In this document: piece after piece, positions 8,924 to 20,839 of the stretch
How the letters are laid out: every line of letters begins with the position of its first letter
How positions within the stretch are numbered: position 1 is the first letter of the stretch
Assembly: GCF_004339745.1 (NCBI RefSeq)
Contig: NZ_SMGP01000003.1
Coordinates: 496,001 to 560,000 of the forward strand
Reading direction: 5' to 3'
From: Paraburkholderia sp. BL9I2N2
Lineage (GTDB): Bacteria > Pseudomonadota > Gammaproteobacteria > Burkholderiales > Burkholderiaceae
DNA: 64,000 nucleotides
Notes under the pieces: model-generated
Databases searched by the model: none
What the model saw: the letters and a program-made list of their open reading frames with translations, nothing else
What the model was told of the DNA's origin: nothing
Made by a program: the position numbers and the translations under genes

Positions 8924-10309
8924 ATGAATACATCGCCTGTTTCATCCGGCAACGCGCCGGTTATCAGCCGGTCGGCCGTCAACCGTGTGCTGGTCGCTTC
9001 GGTGGTCGGGACCGCCATCGAGTGGTACGACTTTTTTCTCTATGCCACCGCTTCGGCGCTGGTCTTCGCCAAGCTGTTCTTCCCCTCGTTCGATCCGGTG
9101 GTTGGCACCATCGCGGCGTTCGGCAGTTTTGCGGTCGGCTATCTCGCACGGCCTTTCGGCGCCGTGTTTTTCGGGCACTTTGGCGATCGCATCGGACGTA
9201 AGGCAACGCTCGTCGCGACGCTGACCATCATGGGCGTGAGCACCTTCGTGATCGGCCTGCTGCCGACTTATGCGTCGATCGGCGTCTGGGCGCCGATCCT
9301 GCTGGTGGCGATGCGCTTCATGCAAGGCCTCGGCGTCGGCGGCGAATGGGGCGGCGCGGTGCTGATGGTGGTCGAAACGGCGCCGGCCAGGAAGCGAGGC
9401 TTTTTCGGCGCGTTCCCGCAATTGGGCGTGCCGCTCGGGCTGATGCTCTCGACCGCGGTGTTTAAAGCCGTGTCGAGTATGCCGTCGGACGCGTTCTATT
9501 CATGGGGATGGCGCCTGCCGTTCCTGCTGAGCGTCGCGCTGATCGCGATCGGCCTGTTCATCCGCCTGCGCGTCATGGAGTCGCCGGTATTCGAACAGAT
9601 CAAGGCGAGCAAGCAGGTCGTGAAGGCGCCGCTAGTCGAATTGCTGCGCCGGCATCCGAAAGACCTCGTGCTGACGATCGGCACGCGCTTCGCGGTCGAC
9701 ATTACCTTCAACGTGATCAACGTGTTCGTGCTGGTCTACGGAACGACGCGGCTCGGCTTGTCGCGTGGGCTACCGCTGAACGCCATCATTGTGGGCTGCG
9801 CGTTTGCGCTGATCACGCTGCCGCTGTTCGGCAAACTGTCGGACGTGATCGGACGCCGGACCGTGTTCATGCTCGGCGCGGTGTTCGTCGCGATCTATGG
9901 ATTCGCGTTTTTTCCGTTGCTCGAGACACGCAATCCGACCTTGATTTTCGTGGCGTACGTCTGCGGTATCGCGTTGAGCCAGGCGTCGGTGTACGGCGTG
10001 CAATCGACGTGGTTTGCGGAACTGTTCGGTACGCGGGTGCGCTATACGGGGGCGTCGCTGCCGTATCAGGTCGCCGGCATCATCACGTCAGGACCGACGC
10101 CATTGATCGCCACCTATCTGTTCGCTACGTATGGCCAGACGCTGCCCATTTCGATCTATATCGCGGCGACGGGGTTGCTGAGCCTGGTGTGCGCGTTTTT
10201 CCTCGCGGAGACTTTCAGGCGGGATCTGTCGGCAGAGCCGGAGGATGAGGCGGCCGCTGCGCTGTGCGCGCGTGCGTCCGCGCACTCGCCGCATCCTTTG
10301 ACGCGCTGA
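8924..10309 (+). CDS. MFS metabolite:proton symporter (MHS family)
   Basis: A 461-residue inner-membrane transporter with about 12 hydrophobic segments, of the metabolite:H+ symporter group (ProP/ShiA/KgtP-like). Family marks are the N-terminal GTAIEWYDFFLYATA, the loop 2-3 signature FGDRIGRKATL, and the second-half repeat GKLSDVIGRRTVFM. AGAAGGGAGGAG before the ATG is a strong ribosome binding site. It follows the M24 gene by 89 bases and probably imports that enzyme's substrate. Substrate class (carboxylate, shikimate or betaine-like) cannot be told from sequence. Confidence 0.9.
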   Translation: MNTSPVSSGNAPVISRSAVNRVLVASVVGTAIEWYDFFLYATASALVFAKLFFPSFDPVVGTIAAFGSFAVGYLARPFGAVFFGHFGDRIGRKATLVATLTIMGVSTFVIGLLPTYASIGVWAPILLVAMRFMQGLGVGGEWGGAVLMVVETAPARKRGFFGAFPQLGVPLGLMLSTAVFKAVSSMPSDAFYSWGWRLPFLLSVALIAIGLFIRLRVMESPVFEQIKASKQVVKAPLVELLRRHPKDLVLTIGTRFAVDITFNVINVFVLVYGTTRLGLSRGLPLNAIIVGCAFALITLPLFGKLSDVIGRRTVFMLGAVFVAIYGFAFFPLLETRNPTLIFVAYVCGIALSQASVYGVQSTWFAELFGTRVRYTGASLPYQVAGIITSGPTPLIATYLFATYGQTLPISIYIAATGLLSLVCAFFLAETFRRDLSAEPEDEAAAALCARASAHSPHPLTR

Positions 10310-10436
10310 GCGCAAATCGATCCGGTTACCATGCCGTGTATGACCTGGCCGATTGCGGCGCCGGAGCGGCGGCCGTCGAGTCGCTAACGCGGGTTTGAAT
10401 GGGCGCCTCGTCGGCCAGGTCAGTCGCAGGGGTGCC

Positions 10437-10634
10437 CGCCTCGGTGGCGGCCTCGCGCCGTTGGGCGGCGACGGCAAGACTCTCGGCGGTCACAAAGGCT
10501 ACGGTCTCGGTTTGTTCGCGCAGATTCTCGGGAGCACGCTGGGCGGCGGTTCGTTCTCGCCCGTGCGCAACCGCACGCAAAAAAGCGATGAGCCGGACAA
10601 CATCGGCCATTTCTTCCTTGCCGTGATGGCGTAA
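10437..10634 (+). pseudogene. C-terminal scrap of a malate/L-lactate dehydrogenase (Ldh2 family)
   Basis: In this frame the sequence reads LAPLGG, then GGHKGYGLGLFAQILGSTL, then EPDNIGHFFLAVM, the C-terminal glycine-rich block of the type-2 malate/lactate/ureidoglycolate dehydrogenase family. The rest of the gene is missing. The frame stops at 10634, directly before the truncated chemoreceptor, so a deletion appears to have joined two unrelated genes here. Confidence 0.7.
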
Positions 10635-10639
10635 CGGGT

Positions 10640-12071
10640 ATGGCGCGCAGCAACGACGCCAACCGCGAGACCTACACGAACCGGCTCGCGAGCACGCGTC
10701 TGATCGGCGATGCGGAACTCGCGATCAGCCGGGAGCGCACGACCGTCGACCGGATCGCTTTCGACCCGGCCGCCCCGACGGTCGAGAAAGATATTGCCAC
10801 TTATCGCATGCTCAAAGGGCAGGGTATGGATGCGTGGACGAAGTATCACGCCTTGCCTACCACGTCGGATGAAAACCTTCTTGCCGCCGCGGTCAGTGCC
10901 AAGCGAAGCCAGGTACAAAACCAGCTGGATGCTTTTGCGGATTCGGTCAAGGGCATGGACGACGCGGCAGTCAAGGTCGCGTTGAAGAAAATCGCGCTGG
11001 CCAATACGGACTATGTCACGGTGAGCGCAGATCTCAAGCAGTTTCAACGCGATCAGGCAAAAGCACAGTACGATGACTCGGAAGCGAGTTTCCAACGCTT
11101 TCGTGCAATGACAACCGCCTCCATCGTATTTGGGCTGCTCGCCGGTGTCTTCACCTTCGTGTCGCTGCGCCGCGCGATCGGCCGTCCGCTCGCTGAGGCG
11201 CTGGAACACTTCCACCGAATCGCGACGGGCGATCTGTCGCAGCGGATCGAAACGCGTTCGCACGATGGGCATGCTGCTGCACGGTCTTTCGCAAATGCGC
11301 GACGGCCTCGTTAGCACCGTCACAACAGTGCGTCACGCAAGCGAGGCCATCGCCACGGCCCAGCAGATCACCTCAGGCAATCTCCATCTGTCCGCCCGTA
11401 CGGAACAACAGGCTGCGTCGTTACAGGAAACTGCTGCCAGCATGGAAGAGCTGACCGGCACGGTGAGGCATAACGCCGAGAATGCACGTCAGGCGCAGGC
11501 TCTCGCTGCTAATGCGGCCAACATGGCCGATCACGGCAACTCCGTGGTGGGCGAGGTGGTGACGACGATGAAAGAAATCGATCAGAGCTCGGGCCGTATC
11601 GGCGACATCATCGCGATTATCGATGCCATCGCGTTTCAGACCAATATTCTGGCGCTCAACGCAGCGGTCGAAGCTGCGCGCGCCGGAGAACAGGGACGCG
11701 GTTTCGCGGTAGTGGCGGCCGAGGTGCGCATGCTGGCGCAGCGCTCGTCGGCTGCCGCGAAAGAGATCAAAGAACTGATCGAGACGTCGAGCGGAAAAGT
11801 ACAGGCGGGGGGCACGCTGGTCACCGAGGCGGGCGGCCGCATGCAGGCGATCCTCACCGGCGTGCGGCGCGTGGCGGACATTATGGACGAGATATCGGCG
11901 GCTTCGTCAGAGCAAAGCACGGGTATCGAACAGGTTACTCGCGCCGTCGCGGAAATGGACTCGGTCACGCAGCACAACGCCGCGTTGGTCGAAGAGGCGG
12001 CAGCAGCGGCCCAGTCGCTCGAGGAACAGGCGCGAATGTTGAAAGAGACGGTGGCGGTGTTCAGGATTTAG
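10640..12071 (+). pseudogene. Methyl-accepting chemotaxis protein, 5'-truncated and frameshifted
   Basis: Two frames together encode most of a Tar-like receptor. The first (10640-11314) gives the periplasmic four-helix domain, the second membrane segment (ASIVFGLLAGVFTFVSL) and the start of HAMP. The second frame carries the rest from about 11265 (MGMLLHGLSQMRDGL) through the signalling domain with the conserved hairpin AFQTNILALNAAVEAARAGE. The first membrane helix (about 45 residues) is missing. Around 11261-11267 the expected RSRDEMG reads as RS-H, then MG in the next frame, consistent with loss of about five bases. The intact receptor at 42013-43593 is a close relative that shows what is missing. 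Confidence 0.85.
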
Positions 12072-12179
12072 GCTAGAGCGGGAATCACTTCCTGACGCGC
12101 AGCGTGCTTCCGTCGTATTGCGACTCGCGGCATGACCAAAACGTGTCGCGACAGGCCTGACAGCGGAGTGCGGATTGCG

Positions 12180-12812
12180 TTATTTGATCTCGATGCGCCG
12201 CCTGGCTGCCGGTTCTCCGGTCGCCTTCGGCACGCGCAGCGTCAGCACGCCGTTTTCAAATCTGGCCTCTGCCCGATCGAGATCGATGCCCGCGGGCAGC
12301 GGGACCGCGCGCTGAAAGTGTCCAAACGACCGCTCGACCCGATAGCATCCCTGTTCCTCGCTCGTCGATTCGAAGCGCTTGTCGCCGCTGATGATCAGCA
12401 TGTCTTCAATCACTTCGAGTTCGACGTCGTCGCGGGTCATGCCCGGCAATTCGGCGACGATACGCAGAGCGTCGCCATCGTCGGTGACGTCGATCCGCGG
12501 TTGAAACTCGCTTGCGCTGAAGTCGCCGAACCAGCTTCCGAGCGGTCCACGGCCGCCGAACGGATCGCGGATCAATTCGGCGAACAGATGAATCGGATCA
12601 GGCAGCGGCCAGCTGGCAGGCGCGAGTGCCGGCGCAGCAGCCGCTGCCATCGGAACCGCGTTACCCGTTTGCGTGCCGCCCGTCTGTTGCCCGTTTTGCC
12701 GGGCGCTTTGCGGACTGGTCCGCGGCGCACCGGCGCGGTCCGATGCGCTTTTTTGCGCGGAGTGTGAGCGTAAAAACCGGAACGGATTCCATTTGTCGAG
12801 ATCAAGAGGCAT
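12180..12812 (-). CDS. Hsp20-family small heat shock protein
   Basis: A 210-residue holdase chaperone with a long Ala/Gln-rich N-terminal arm and a C-terminal alpha-crystallin domain from about residue 110 (FQPRIDVTDDGDALRIVAEL to NGVLTLRVPK). The start MPLDLDKWNPFRF at 12812 has AAGGAGAA just upstream; longer in-frame starts do not. Small heat shock proteins bind unfolding proteins and hand them to disaggregases, which fits the ClpK gene 5 kb away. The gene is separated by 192 bp from hdeD on the same strand. No heat-shock RNA thermometer could be recognised by eye. Confidence 0.93.
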   Translation of the reverse strand: MPLDLDKWNPFRFLRSHSAQKSASDRAGAPRTSPQSARQNGQQTGGTQTGNAVPMAAAAAPALAPASWPLPDPIHLFAELIRDPFGGRGPLGSWFGDFSASEFQPRIDVTDDGDALRIVAELPGMTRDDVELEVIEDMLIISGDKRFESTSEEQGCYRVERSFGHFQRAVPLPAGIDLDRAEARFENGVLTLRVPKATGEPAARRRIEIK

Positions 12813-13004
12813 GTGATTCTCCTTACGTGAGATAAGCCAGTGCCAGACCCGACGCTGGACCACTGGAGATGACGGGCGGTCCATTCGCCCTCCGAATGCG
12901 CGGGGCCGGCCGGCGCGGCATCGTCCGCGAGAGCGCAACGAGTCCGGTACGGGGTTGGCCGCGGGTTTGACCTTGTGACCCGCGACTGCCCTTGAACGGT
13001 GCGT

Positions 13005-13580
13005 TTACGGATGCAATGGCGCGTGTGGCTCGCCAGTCAGGCTATCCTGCTGCCAGGCACGCGCAGTGATGCCGAGTACGAACAGCAGCGAGCCCGTGAA
13101 CAACGCATACACGCCGATCAGCCAGACGAGCGCTAGTGCGCCGGCACCCGGAAAGAACAGCACGAAGATGCCGAACAGCAAGGACAGCACGCCGGTCAGC
13201 ACCAGCATCCACGCATTGCGCAGTCGCCTGTGCAGCCGCCTTGCTGCGATCAGATCGAATACGCCGCTGATAATCGCGTTTGCGCCGATGATGGCGACCA
13301 GCACGAGCGTGGTAATGCCCGGCACTAACGCGGCTATCAAACCGGCGCCGATGCTACAGATGCCGAGCAGCAAGGGCACCCACCAGCCGGCGTGCGTCGC
13401 GCGGTAGCGGATGGCCCCGACAATCGCGACAATGCCGCCGGCGATCGCGTAGGCGCTGAAGAGAGTAATCAGCAGTAGCAGAGTGAGAGCGGGCCAGAAC
13501 AGCGCCAGACTGCCAAACAGTAGCGCTACCGTGCCACGCAAAATGAGCATCCACCAGGCGCGTCCAAGCAGTTCATCCAT
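13005..13580 (-). CDS. hdeD: HdeD-family acid-resistance membrane protein
   Basis: A 191-residue inner-membrane protein of the HdeD/DUF308 family with six predicted membrane helices in three similar pairs (for example LLFGSLALFWPALTLLLLI and LLFGIFVLFFPGAGALALV). HdeD contributes to acid tolerance at high cell density in enterics and is a usual member of heat and stress islands. It starts at ATG 13580. A copy of the ~70 bp upstream repeat lies only 38 bp before the start codon, with GCCTAGACT nearest the gene, so that element may be its promoter. Confidence 0.9.
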   Translation of the reverse strand: MDELLGRAWWMLILRGTVALLFGSLALFWPALTLLLLITLFSAYAIAGGIVAIVGAIRYRATHAGWWVPLLLGICSIGAGLIAALVPGITTLVLVAIIGANAIISGVFDLIAARRLHRRLRNAWMLVLTGVLSLLFGIFVLFFPGAGALALVWLIGVYALFTGSLLFVLGITARAWQQDSLTGEPHAPLHP

Positions 13581-13617
13581 GTGGAACTTCAGGCTCTACC
13601 GTCATGCGATGAACTGC

Positions 13618-13683
13618 AGTCTAGGCTCCTCGCTGCTGCGATTCTTTCGCGTTTCTGCCATGCGTTTCGCAATTCTGCATTCG
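13618..13683 (-). repeat. Stress-island upstream element, copy 1 (before hdeD)
   Basis: Read toward hdeD (minus strand), the order is GCAGAATTGCGAAACGCATG, then GCAGAAACGCGAAAGAAT, then GCCTAGACTGCAG. It aligns with the copies at 17071, 22600, 27804 and 30345 over about 65-70 bases. It ends 38 bp before the hdeD start codon, the tightest spacing of the five. Confidence 0.6.
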
Positions 13684-13862
13684 CTCATGAGGCGTGCGGA
13701 ATGGCATCCGCATGTACGAAAATAGCTCGATCCATCACCGCTTTTTTATAGCGGCTTGCCGTGCGACCTTCTAACATGAACTTACGCCGCGCACGGTCTG
13801 GCGTTTACCTTTTCATTGCTGACCCGGTGTTGCACCGTCAACCCCAGAACGAAGGGAATCTC

Positions 13863-14297
13863 ATGAAAACGAATCTGCTTGTATTGCTGCTCGCGTCGTC
13901 GCTAGGACTCGCTCCAGACGCGAACGCCCAAGTGGCCGGCGCCCAGCCGCTTGGTGTCACCGTGGAAGAGTCGGCCGCGATCGTGGCAGGCTGGAGCGTG
14001 AGAAAGTCGATCATGGACAAGCCGGTCTTCAACGAGAAGGGTGAGCGTGTCGGTGTCATTCATGACATTATCGTGGCACCGGACCGGTCGGTATCGTTTG
14101 CAATCGTCGCCGCAAACCAGTTTCTGGGGGTGTCGCATCACGACGTGGCCATTCCGGTTGAGCAGCTCGATTTTGTCAATGGCAAACTGGTGCTTGCCGG
14201 TGCGACGAAAGATGCGATCAAGGCGCTGCCCGCGTTTCAATACGCAAAGGTACGCGCGACACCTAAGGCGAGGTCCGACTACAGCGAGCATCACTGA
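13863..14297 (+). CDS. Secreted PRC-barrel domain protein
   Basis: A 144-residue protein with a clear signal peptide (MKTNLLVLLLASSLGL, cleavage after ANA) and a PRC-barrel domain (KPVFNEKGERVGVIHDIIV, AANQFLGVSHHDVAIP). PRC barrels are small beta domains that mediate protein or RNA contacts; exported versions are common stress-induced proteins in Burkholderiales. GAAGGGA precedes the ATG at 13863, which decides this start over the longer frame. A nearly identical 3' half is repeated in inverted orientation at 33008-33206. The periplasmic location is inferred from the signal peptide. Confidence 0.85.
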   Translation: MKTNLLVLLLASSLGLAPDANAQVAGAQPLGVTVEESAAIVAGWSVRKSIMDKPVFNEKGERVGVIHDIIVAPDRSVSFAIVAANQFLGVSHHDVAIPVEQLDFVNGKLVLAGATKDAIKALPAFQYAKVRATPKARSDYSEHH

Positions 14298-14388
14298 CAT
14301 ATGTCGCGCATCGTCAGCGATCGATGCATTTGGACGTACTGCACATCCATTCCATGGCCAGTGCGCCGATTAGTGCACCGCCGCGTGA

Positions 14389-14889
14389 CTATTCGTCGTG
14401 CCGCATGACCGCCGCCTGCTCTTCGGGCGACTTTCTTAACCAGCGCCGGTGCAACGCACGTTCAATGCTGCCGCCCACCGAGAGCAGCAGCAGGAGCAGG
14501 GCGGTGGCAATACCCGCAATCTGCCAGGCGCCGATGCCGCATACAACTCCGAGCGCGGCGGTGACCCAGATCGAAGCCGCCGTCGTCAAGCCGCTGATCC
14601 TGCCGGTGGCGCGGTCTTGCAGGATCACCCCGGCGCCGAGAAAACCGATGCCCGTAATGACGCCCTGGATCGCGCGGCCGGCGTCACTGCTGTCGCTGAA
14701 ACCGTGCAGTTCGAAGGACATGCCGGCCATTGTGACGAGACAGGAGCCGAGCGCAACGAGGCCTAGCGTCTTCACACCGGTTGGTTTGCCGTGCAGGTTT
14801 CGATCGAGCCCGACGATGCAGCCCACCAGCACTGCCGCGACCATGCGCAAGATCGCCTGAAGCAACTGCAGGTGTGAAATCATTGGCAT
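14389..14889 (-). CDS. MgtC/SapB-family membrane protein
   Basis: A 166-residue inner-membrane protein with four to five helices and the family blocks VGCIVGLDRNLHGKPTGVKT, GVITGIGFLGAGVI and GLTTAASIWVTAALGV. MgtC proteins modulate membrane energetics and low-magnesium or acid survival; this short SapB-type form lacks a C-terminal ACT-like domain. It is convergent with the PRC gene and divergent from araC. Only its last 12 codons remain in the inverted duplicate near 32879. Confidence 0.9.
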   Translation of the reverse strand: MPMISHLQLLQAILRMVAAVLVGCIVGLDRNLHGKPTGVKTLGLVALGSCLVTMAGMSFELHGFSDSSDAGRAIQGVITGIGFLGAGVILQDRATGRISGLTTAASIWVTAALGVVCGIGAWQIAGIATALLLLLLSVGGSIERALHRRWLRKSPEEQAAVMRHDE

Positions 14890-15207
14890 CCCGCTAAGGT
14901 TTCCAGGTAACGTCGCGTTCGGCGAGCACCTGGCTGCTCACTACAGTCTAGCGAAGGGAGCAAACTGCTTGAGCGTTAAACGCCGCACACGCGGAAGGGT
15001 TGAAGCTTTCGTCAGGAGCATTACAAAGCTTGTGATGCAGATCCAGCCCCACATGCCCCAGCACACAGCCGCTCCGGATTGCCGCGATGGTTAGCCACGA
15101 TTATTCGGCCAGCCGCATCTGCCCATATAACAAATCCGCCTTAGGAAGCCTTGAATTCGACGTAAGCTTAGGTATGCGACGAGGCAACGAGGAGACTTCT
15201 GCTTGCG

Positions 15208-16035
15208 ATGAAACAAACGACAGGATTGACCCCGGATCACAGGTTACGCTGCCAACCGATGACCGTCGCTTTCACCAATGGCGGGTTGAATACAGTGCAG
15301 GGACTTCGGCTCGTTATGCCGACAGGTACCACTGTTGTGCAGGCTGCGGGCTGTGACGACCTTGGGGTGAATCACTCCATGTTGATAAGTGCGCCATTTG
15401 TCGCAGTCATTCCGGCGGGTGCGCAGTTGGCCACGATCGCTGACAACGATCCAAAGGGATGGGTCATCGCACTCGAAAGGAGCGTACTTGGACAAGCCTC
15501 GCAAGAAGCGTTTGCGGCGGTCCCAAAATGGTCTAAGTCTTGGGATCCGTTCCTGCGTGAGGTGGCGGGCACGTTGAGTGCTTTGCATCGTGCGGAGCTC
15601 ATCGACGCTGCTTGCGCCGACGCATTCGCCGATGTTATCTCGGTGCACATCGCTCTTTACTACGGGCACTGTGCTGGTGCGGCAGCGCCAGATACGCCTC
15701 TTACGCTTCAAATGCTGAGTCGCGTTGAAGCCTTCGTTCATGAGCATATAGCTGAAACCATTTTGGTCGGGCAACTCGCGATGCTGGTGCACATGGGCAC
15801 ATCAAACTTTGCACGCGCTTTCAAAAGGGTGACAGGCAGGCCGCCCCATCAGTACGTGACACTCGAACGAGTGAAATTTGCCAGGACGATGTTGAGCCAA
15901 CAAACCCCTTCTCTGGTTGACGTTGGCGCGCTCGCGGGGTTTCAGACTCAACAGCATTTCACCGAAGTGTTTCATCGATACACCGGCGTAACGCCACGCG
16001 CATACCGGCTTGCCCGCCGTAACGTCAGTAGCTGA
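15208..16035 (+). CDS. AraC-family regulator, copy 1
   Basis: A 275-residue regulator with an N-terminal cupin-like sensing domain (about 15-110) and a C-terminal double helix-turn-helix (LAMLVHMGTSNFARAFKRVT and AGFQTQQHFTEVFHRYTGVT). AACGAGGAGA precedes the ATG. It is one of two paralogues in the window, the other being at 31080-31907 in opposite orientation; both point inward and bracket ~15 kb of stress genes. Its targets are unknown, but neighbouring stress genes are the natural candidates. Confidence 0.9.
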   Translation: MKQTTGLTPDHRLRCQPMTVAFTNGGLNTVQGLRLVMPTGTTVVQAAGCDDLGVNHSMLISAPFVAVIPAGAQLATIADNDPKGWVIALERSVLGQASQEAFAAVPKWSKSWDPFLREVAGTLSALHRAELIDAACADAFADVISVHIALYYGHCAGAAAPDTPLTLQMLSRVEAFVHEHIAETILVGQLAMLVHMGTSNFARAFKRVTGRPPHQYVTLERVKFARTMLSQQTPSLVDVGALAGFQTQQHFTEVFHRYTGVTPRAYRLARRNVSS

Positions 16036-16152
16036 TTCATTGTCGAAGTTGCGGGCATCGCGACGAAGGTCGAACTGGAAGCGGGATCCGGGTCTGGTAG
16101 TCGACGACGTGCGCTAACCGGCGCTTTTGTTCTCGTCGTGCGGCAGCCCGAG

Positions 16153-16719
16153 TCACTCGCCCCGCCGCGCACCTTCGCCGGATCGTGTTTCCTGCTGCCG
16201 CTGTGCATACAGGGTCCGGTCGACTTCGGCGTCCGGTGCCGAGGTCGCGTCGATAGGGTCGTCGCGTTGCCGCATCAGCCAGTAGACGATCCCCAGCGCC
16301 ACCAGCGCAAACGCAAGCGCCGCGATCTGCGAGGGTGCGCTGGCCGGATCGAGAATAATGAATTTGCGGGCGATGGCAAGCAGCGCAACGAGAACTACCG
16401 TCTTGACCTGAACGATATGATCGCGCCGCGCCATCACGCGCGTAATCGAATGTTTGAATTCCATTGCGATCAACAACGTCATGATCATGCCGAAGACCGT
16501 TTGGAACACTGCGTGATCGAGCGGGTTTAGTGCGTCCGAAACTAGCAATGCAGTCACCGCGCGGATCAATTGCCAAAGCGACACGAGAATGATGACGGAG
16601 ATCACCAGGCTCAGCACATGCGCGACAAGCTGTTCGAAGCGTTCATAAAACGTGAGTACGTCCCACTGCAGACGCAGTGCATCGAAATCCCGGCGCAGCC
16701 TGCTTTTCTTTCTGTCCAT
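16153..16719 (-). CDS. psiE: PsiE-family phosphate-starvation-inducible membrane protein
   Basis: A 188-residue membrane protein with four hydrophobic segments (VLSLVISVIILVSLWQLI, TVFGMIMTLLIAMEF, VVLVALLAIARKFIIL, IAALAFALVALGIVYWLM) and the PsiE-like EFKHSITRVMARRDHIVQVK core. PsiE's molecular function is unknown; it recurs in transmissible heat-resistance islands with Hsp20, ClpK and HdeD, as here. The polar C-terminal tail is Arg/Gln rich. It is convergent with araC copy 1. Confidence 0.88.
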   Translation of the reverse strand: MDRKKSRLRRDFDALRLQWDVLTFYERFEQLVAHVLSLVISVIILVSLWQLIRAVTALLVSDALNPLDHAVFQTVFGMIMTLLIAMEFKHSITRVMARRDHIVQVKTVVLVALLAIARKFIILDPASAPSQIAALAFALVALGIVYWLMRQRDDPIDATSAPDAEVDRTLYAQRQQETRSGEGARRGE

Positions 16720-17070
16720 GATCTGGCTTCCGGGCGGGCGTGGATACGCCGTGCGCGCACAGCGGGGGCGGATTGCACGTGCGTCGTGCGAAGGTCAGCA
16801 GACGATGTGGCAGTTCATGCGCCACGGTCTTTCGGGTTCGTGCTGTTTTTTTACAGATAGCTGCTTGAACGCAACCGGCGGACCTCATTGTCAACGGCTG
16901 ACAGGACAGCCGTAGAAGGAAGCAGCCTTGACGTAACCGGCAAATGTAACCGCGTCATTGTTAGTGCACCGTGCATCGCCTTCGTTCGACGAAGCGCCTG
17001 ACGCCCACCAATGGATGTGTTCTAGCCGAGTGCCGCGCGAAGCGAATTGCGGGCATTGGGAGACGCGCGC

Positions 17071-17147
17071 CAGGATCGCAGGATCCCGACAAGTCTTCGC
17101 AGGAATAAGAAAGAAGTCGCTTCTGTCGGCGCGTAGTGTCGAATCTG
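17071..17147 (+). repeat. Stress-island upstream element, copy 2 (before hdeD fragment)
   Basis: On the plus strand it reads GATCCCGACAAGTCTTCGCA, then GGAATAAGAAAGAAGTCGC, and ends near GCGTAGTGTCGAA. It is oriented toward the hdeD-like fragment that starts about 35 bases later. This keeps the same gene-relative orientation as the other four copies. Confidence 0.6.
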
Positions 17148-17181
17148 CCGTCACCCGGTCGCGTGGCCGCTTGCGCCGCGC

Positions 17182-17343
17182 CCGGTTGCTGTACGCAACC
17201 GGCACTATTTCGCTGGTATTCGGCGTGCTCGTGATCGCGTGGCCCGGCGCTGGCGTGCTTGCACTTGTTTGGATGATCAGTGCGCACGCTATTTTCAGCG
17301 GTGCTTTGCTACAGATGCTCACCGGTCTGATCCGGACCCGTTC
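17182..17343 (+). pseudogene. HdeD-like fragment (last helix pair)
   Basis: About 54 residues resemble the third helix pair of HdeD (LLYATGTISLVFGVLVIAW, GAGVLALVWMISAHAIFSGA), strongly like the homologous part of the intact HdeD at 13005. The open frame continues to 17512 with a low-complexity basic tail, and upstream codons lack HdeD similarity. The first two helix pairs are missing, so this is read as a gene remnant; a short expressed two-helix protein is not excluded. Confidence 0.6.
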
Positions 17344-17610
17344 GGCGGCCTGGGCCGCCGGAACTGTGGTTCGGCGATTTGAATCGCATCTGGTTTCAGC
17401 CGCGCATTCGACGCAGTCGACGACGGCGACGCGTGCCCAAGGCGGGCGAGACAAAGCAGATCGAGATCAGGTGACCCGCGAATCCCGCAAGGCCTCGCCA
17501 CGAGGGATGTAGAGCAGTGCGTCGGCGAGGCAGAAATATCCAGGATATGGACAGCCCAGCCGTCCACGTCGCAACGCACAGCGCGTGGGCAGAACCTGAA
17601 GAGGAACATC

Positions 17611-20439
<2,829 letters not shown>

Positions 20440-20453
20440 TGCTCGGAAACGAC

Positions 20454-20491
20454 GGGTACGGCCGGCGGAGTCAACGCCGCCAGCTGTACCC
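20454..20491. terminator. Hairpin between convergent clpK and UBP-finger genes
   Basis: GGGTAC with GGCGG on the left arm pairs with CCGCC and GTACCC on the right around AGTCAA. It lies exactly between the clpK stop and the end of the convergent zinc-finger gene. There is no long T-run, so it may act as a weak bidirectional terminator. Confidence 0.5.
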
Positions 20492-20493
20492 GC

Positions 20494-20766
20494 TTACAGT
20501 GCCACTTCTCCCGCGATCATCTCGTCGCGATAGCACCAGATCCACGATTCGCCCGGTTCAATGGAACGCACCAGCGGGTGGCCGGTCGCGTGATAATGCG
20601 CGCTCGCATGGCGATCGGGCGACGAGTCGCAACAAGCGACATGACCGCACGACATGCAGAGCCGCAGATGCACCCAGGAGTGGCCGAGTTTCACGCAGTC
20701 TTCGCAATAGTGCTTCGTGGTCTGCAATACGCGGATTCCATCCAGATGCGTGCAGGTGGGAGTCAT
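20494..20766 (-). CDS. UBP-type zinc-finger protein
   Basis: A 90-residue cytoplasmic protein made almost entirely of a ubiquitin-hydrolase-type zinc finger: CTHL near the start, then CEDCVKLG, HLRLCMSCGHVACC, HASAHYHATGHPL and a final WIWCYRDE. Bacteria lack ubiquitin, so the finger probably binds a free C-terminal tail or a partner protein. Starting at MTPTCTHL (20766) is supported by AGGAG just upstream. It follows the thioredoxin-reductase-like gene on the same strand with 73 bases between them. The two probably form an operon and work together. Confidence 0.85.
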   Translation of the reverse strand: MTPTCTHLDGIRVLQTTKHYCEDCVKLGHSWVHLRLCMSCGHVACCDSSPDRHASAHYHATGHPLVRSIEPGESWIWCYRDEMIAGEVAL

Positions 20767-20839
20767 GGTCAGCTCCTGGTGATCAGATTGCGACAGGGAA
20801 AGCGGACGGTGCTCACTCATGTGAGGCACATGAAGCACA

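Larger units (their letters stand above)
14099..16053 (+). repeat. Inverted duplication, arm 1 (PRC 3' end - mgtC - araC)
   Basis: This arm matches the reverse complement of 31062-33206. Matching blocks are the 3' half of the PRC gene from 14099, the last codons of mgtC, the spacer with AGCACCTGGCTGCT, the araC leader and the whole araC gene to about 16053. The AraC proteins differ at about 46 of 275 positions by eye (roughly 83% identical), so the duplication is not recent. Arm 1 keeps mgtC; arm 2 lost almost all of it and has other DNA between araC and the mgtC remnant. Confidence 0.8.

Noticed and set aside
10353..10634. A real 93-residue protein from this frame
   Set aside because: Only its second half matches a family and that is a C-terminal enzyme scrap; no ribosome binding site is seen.
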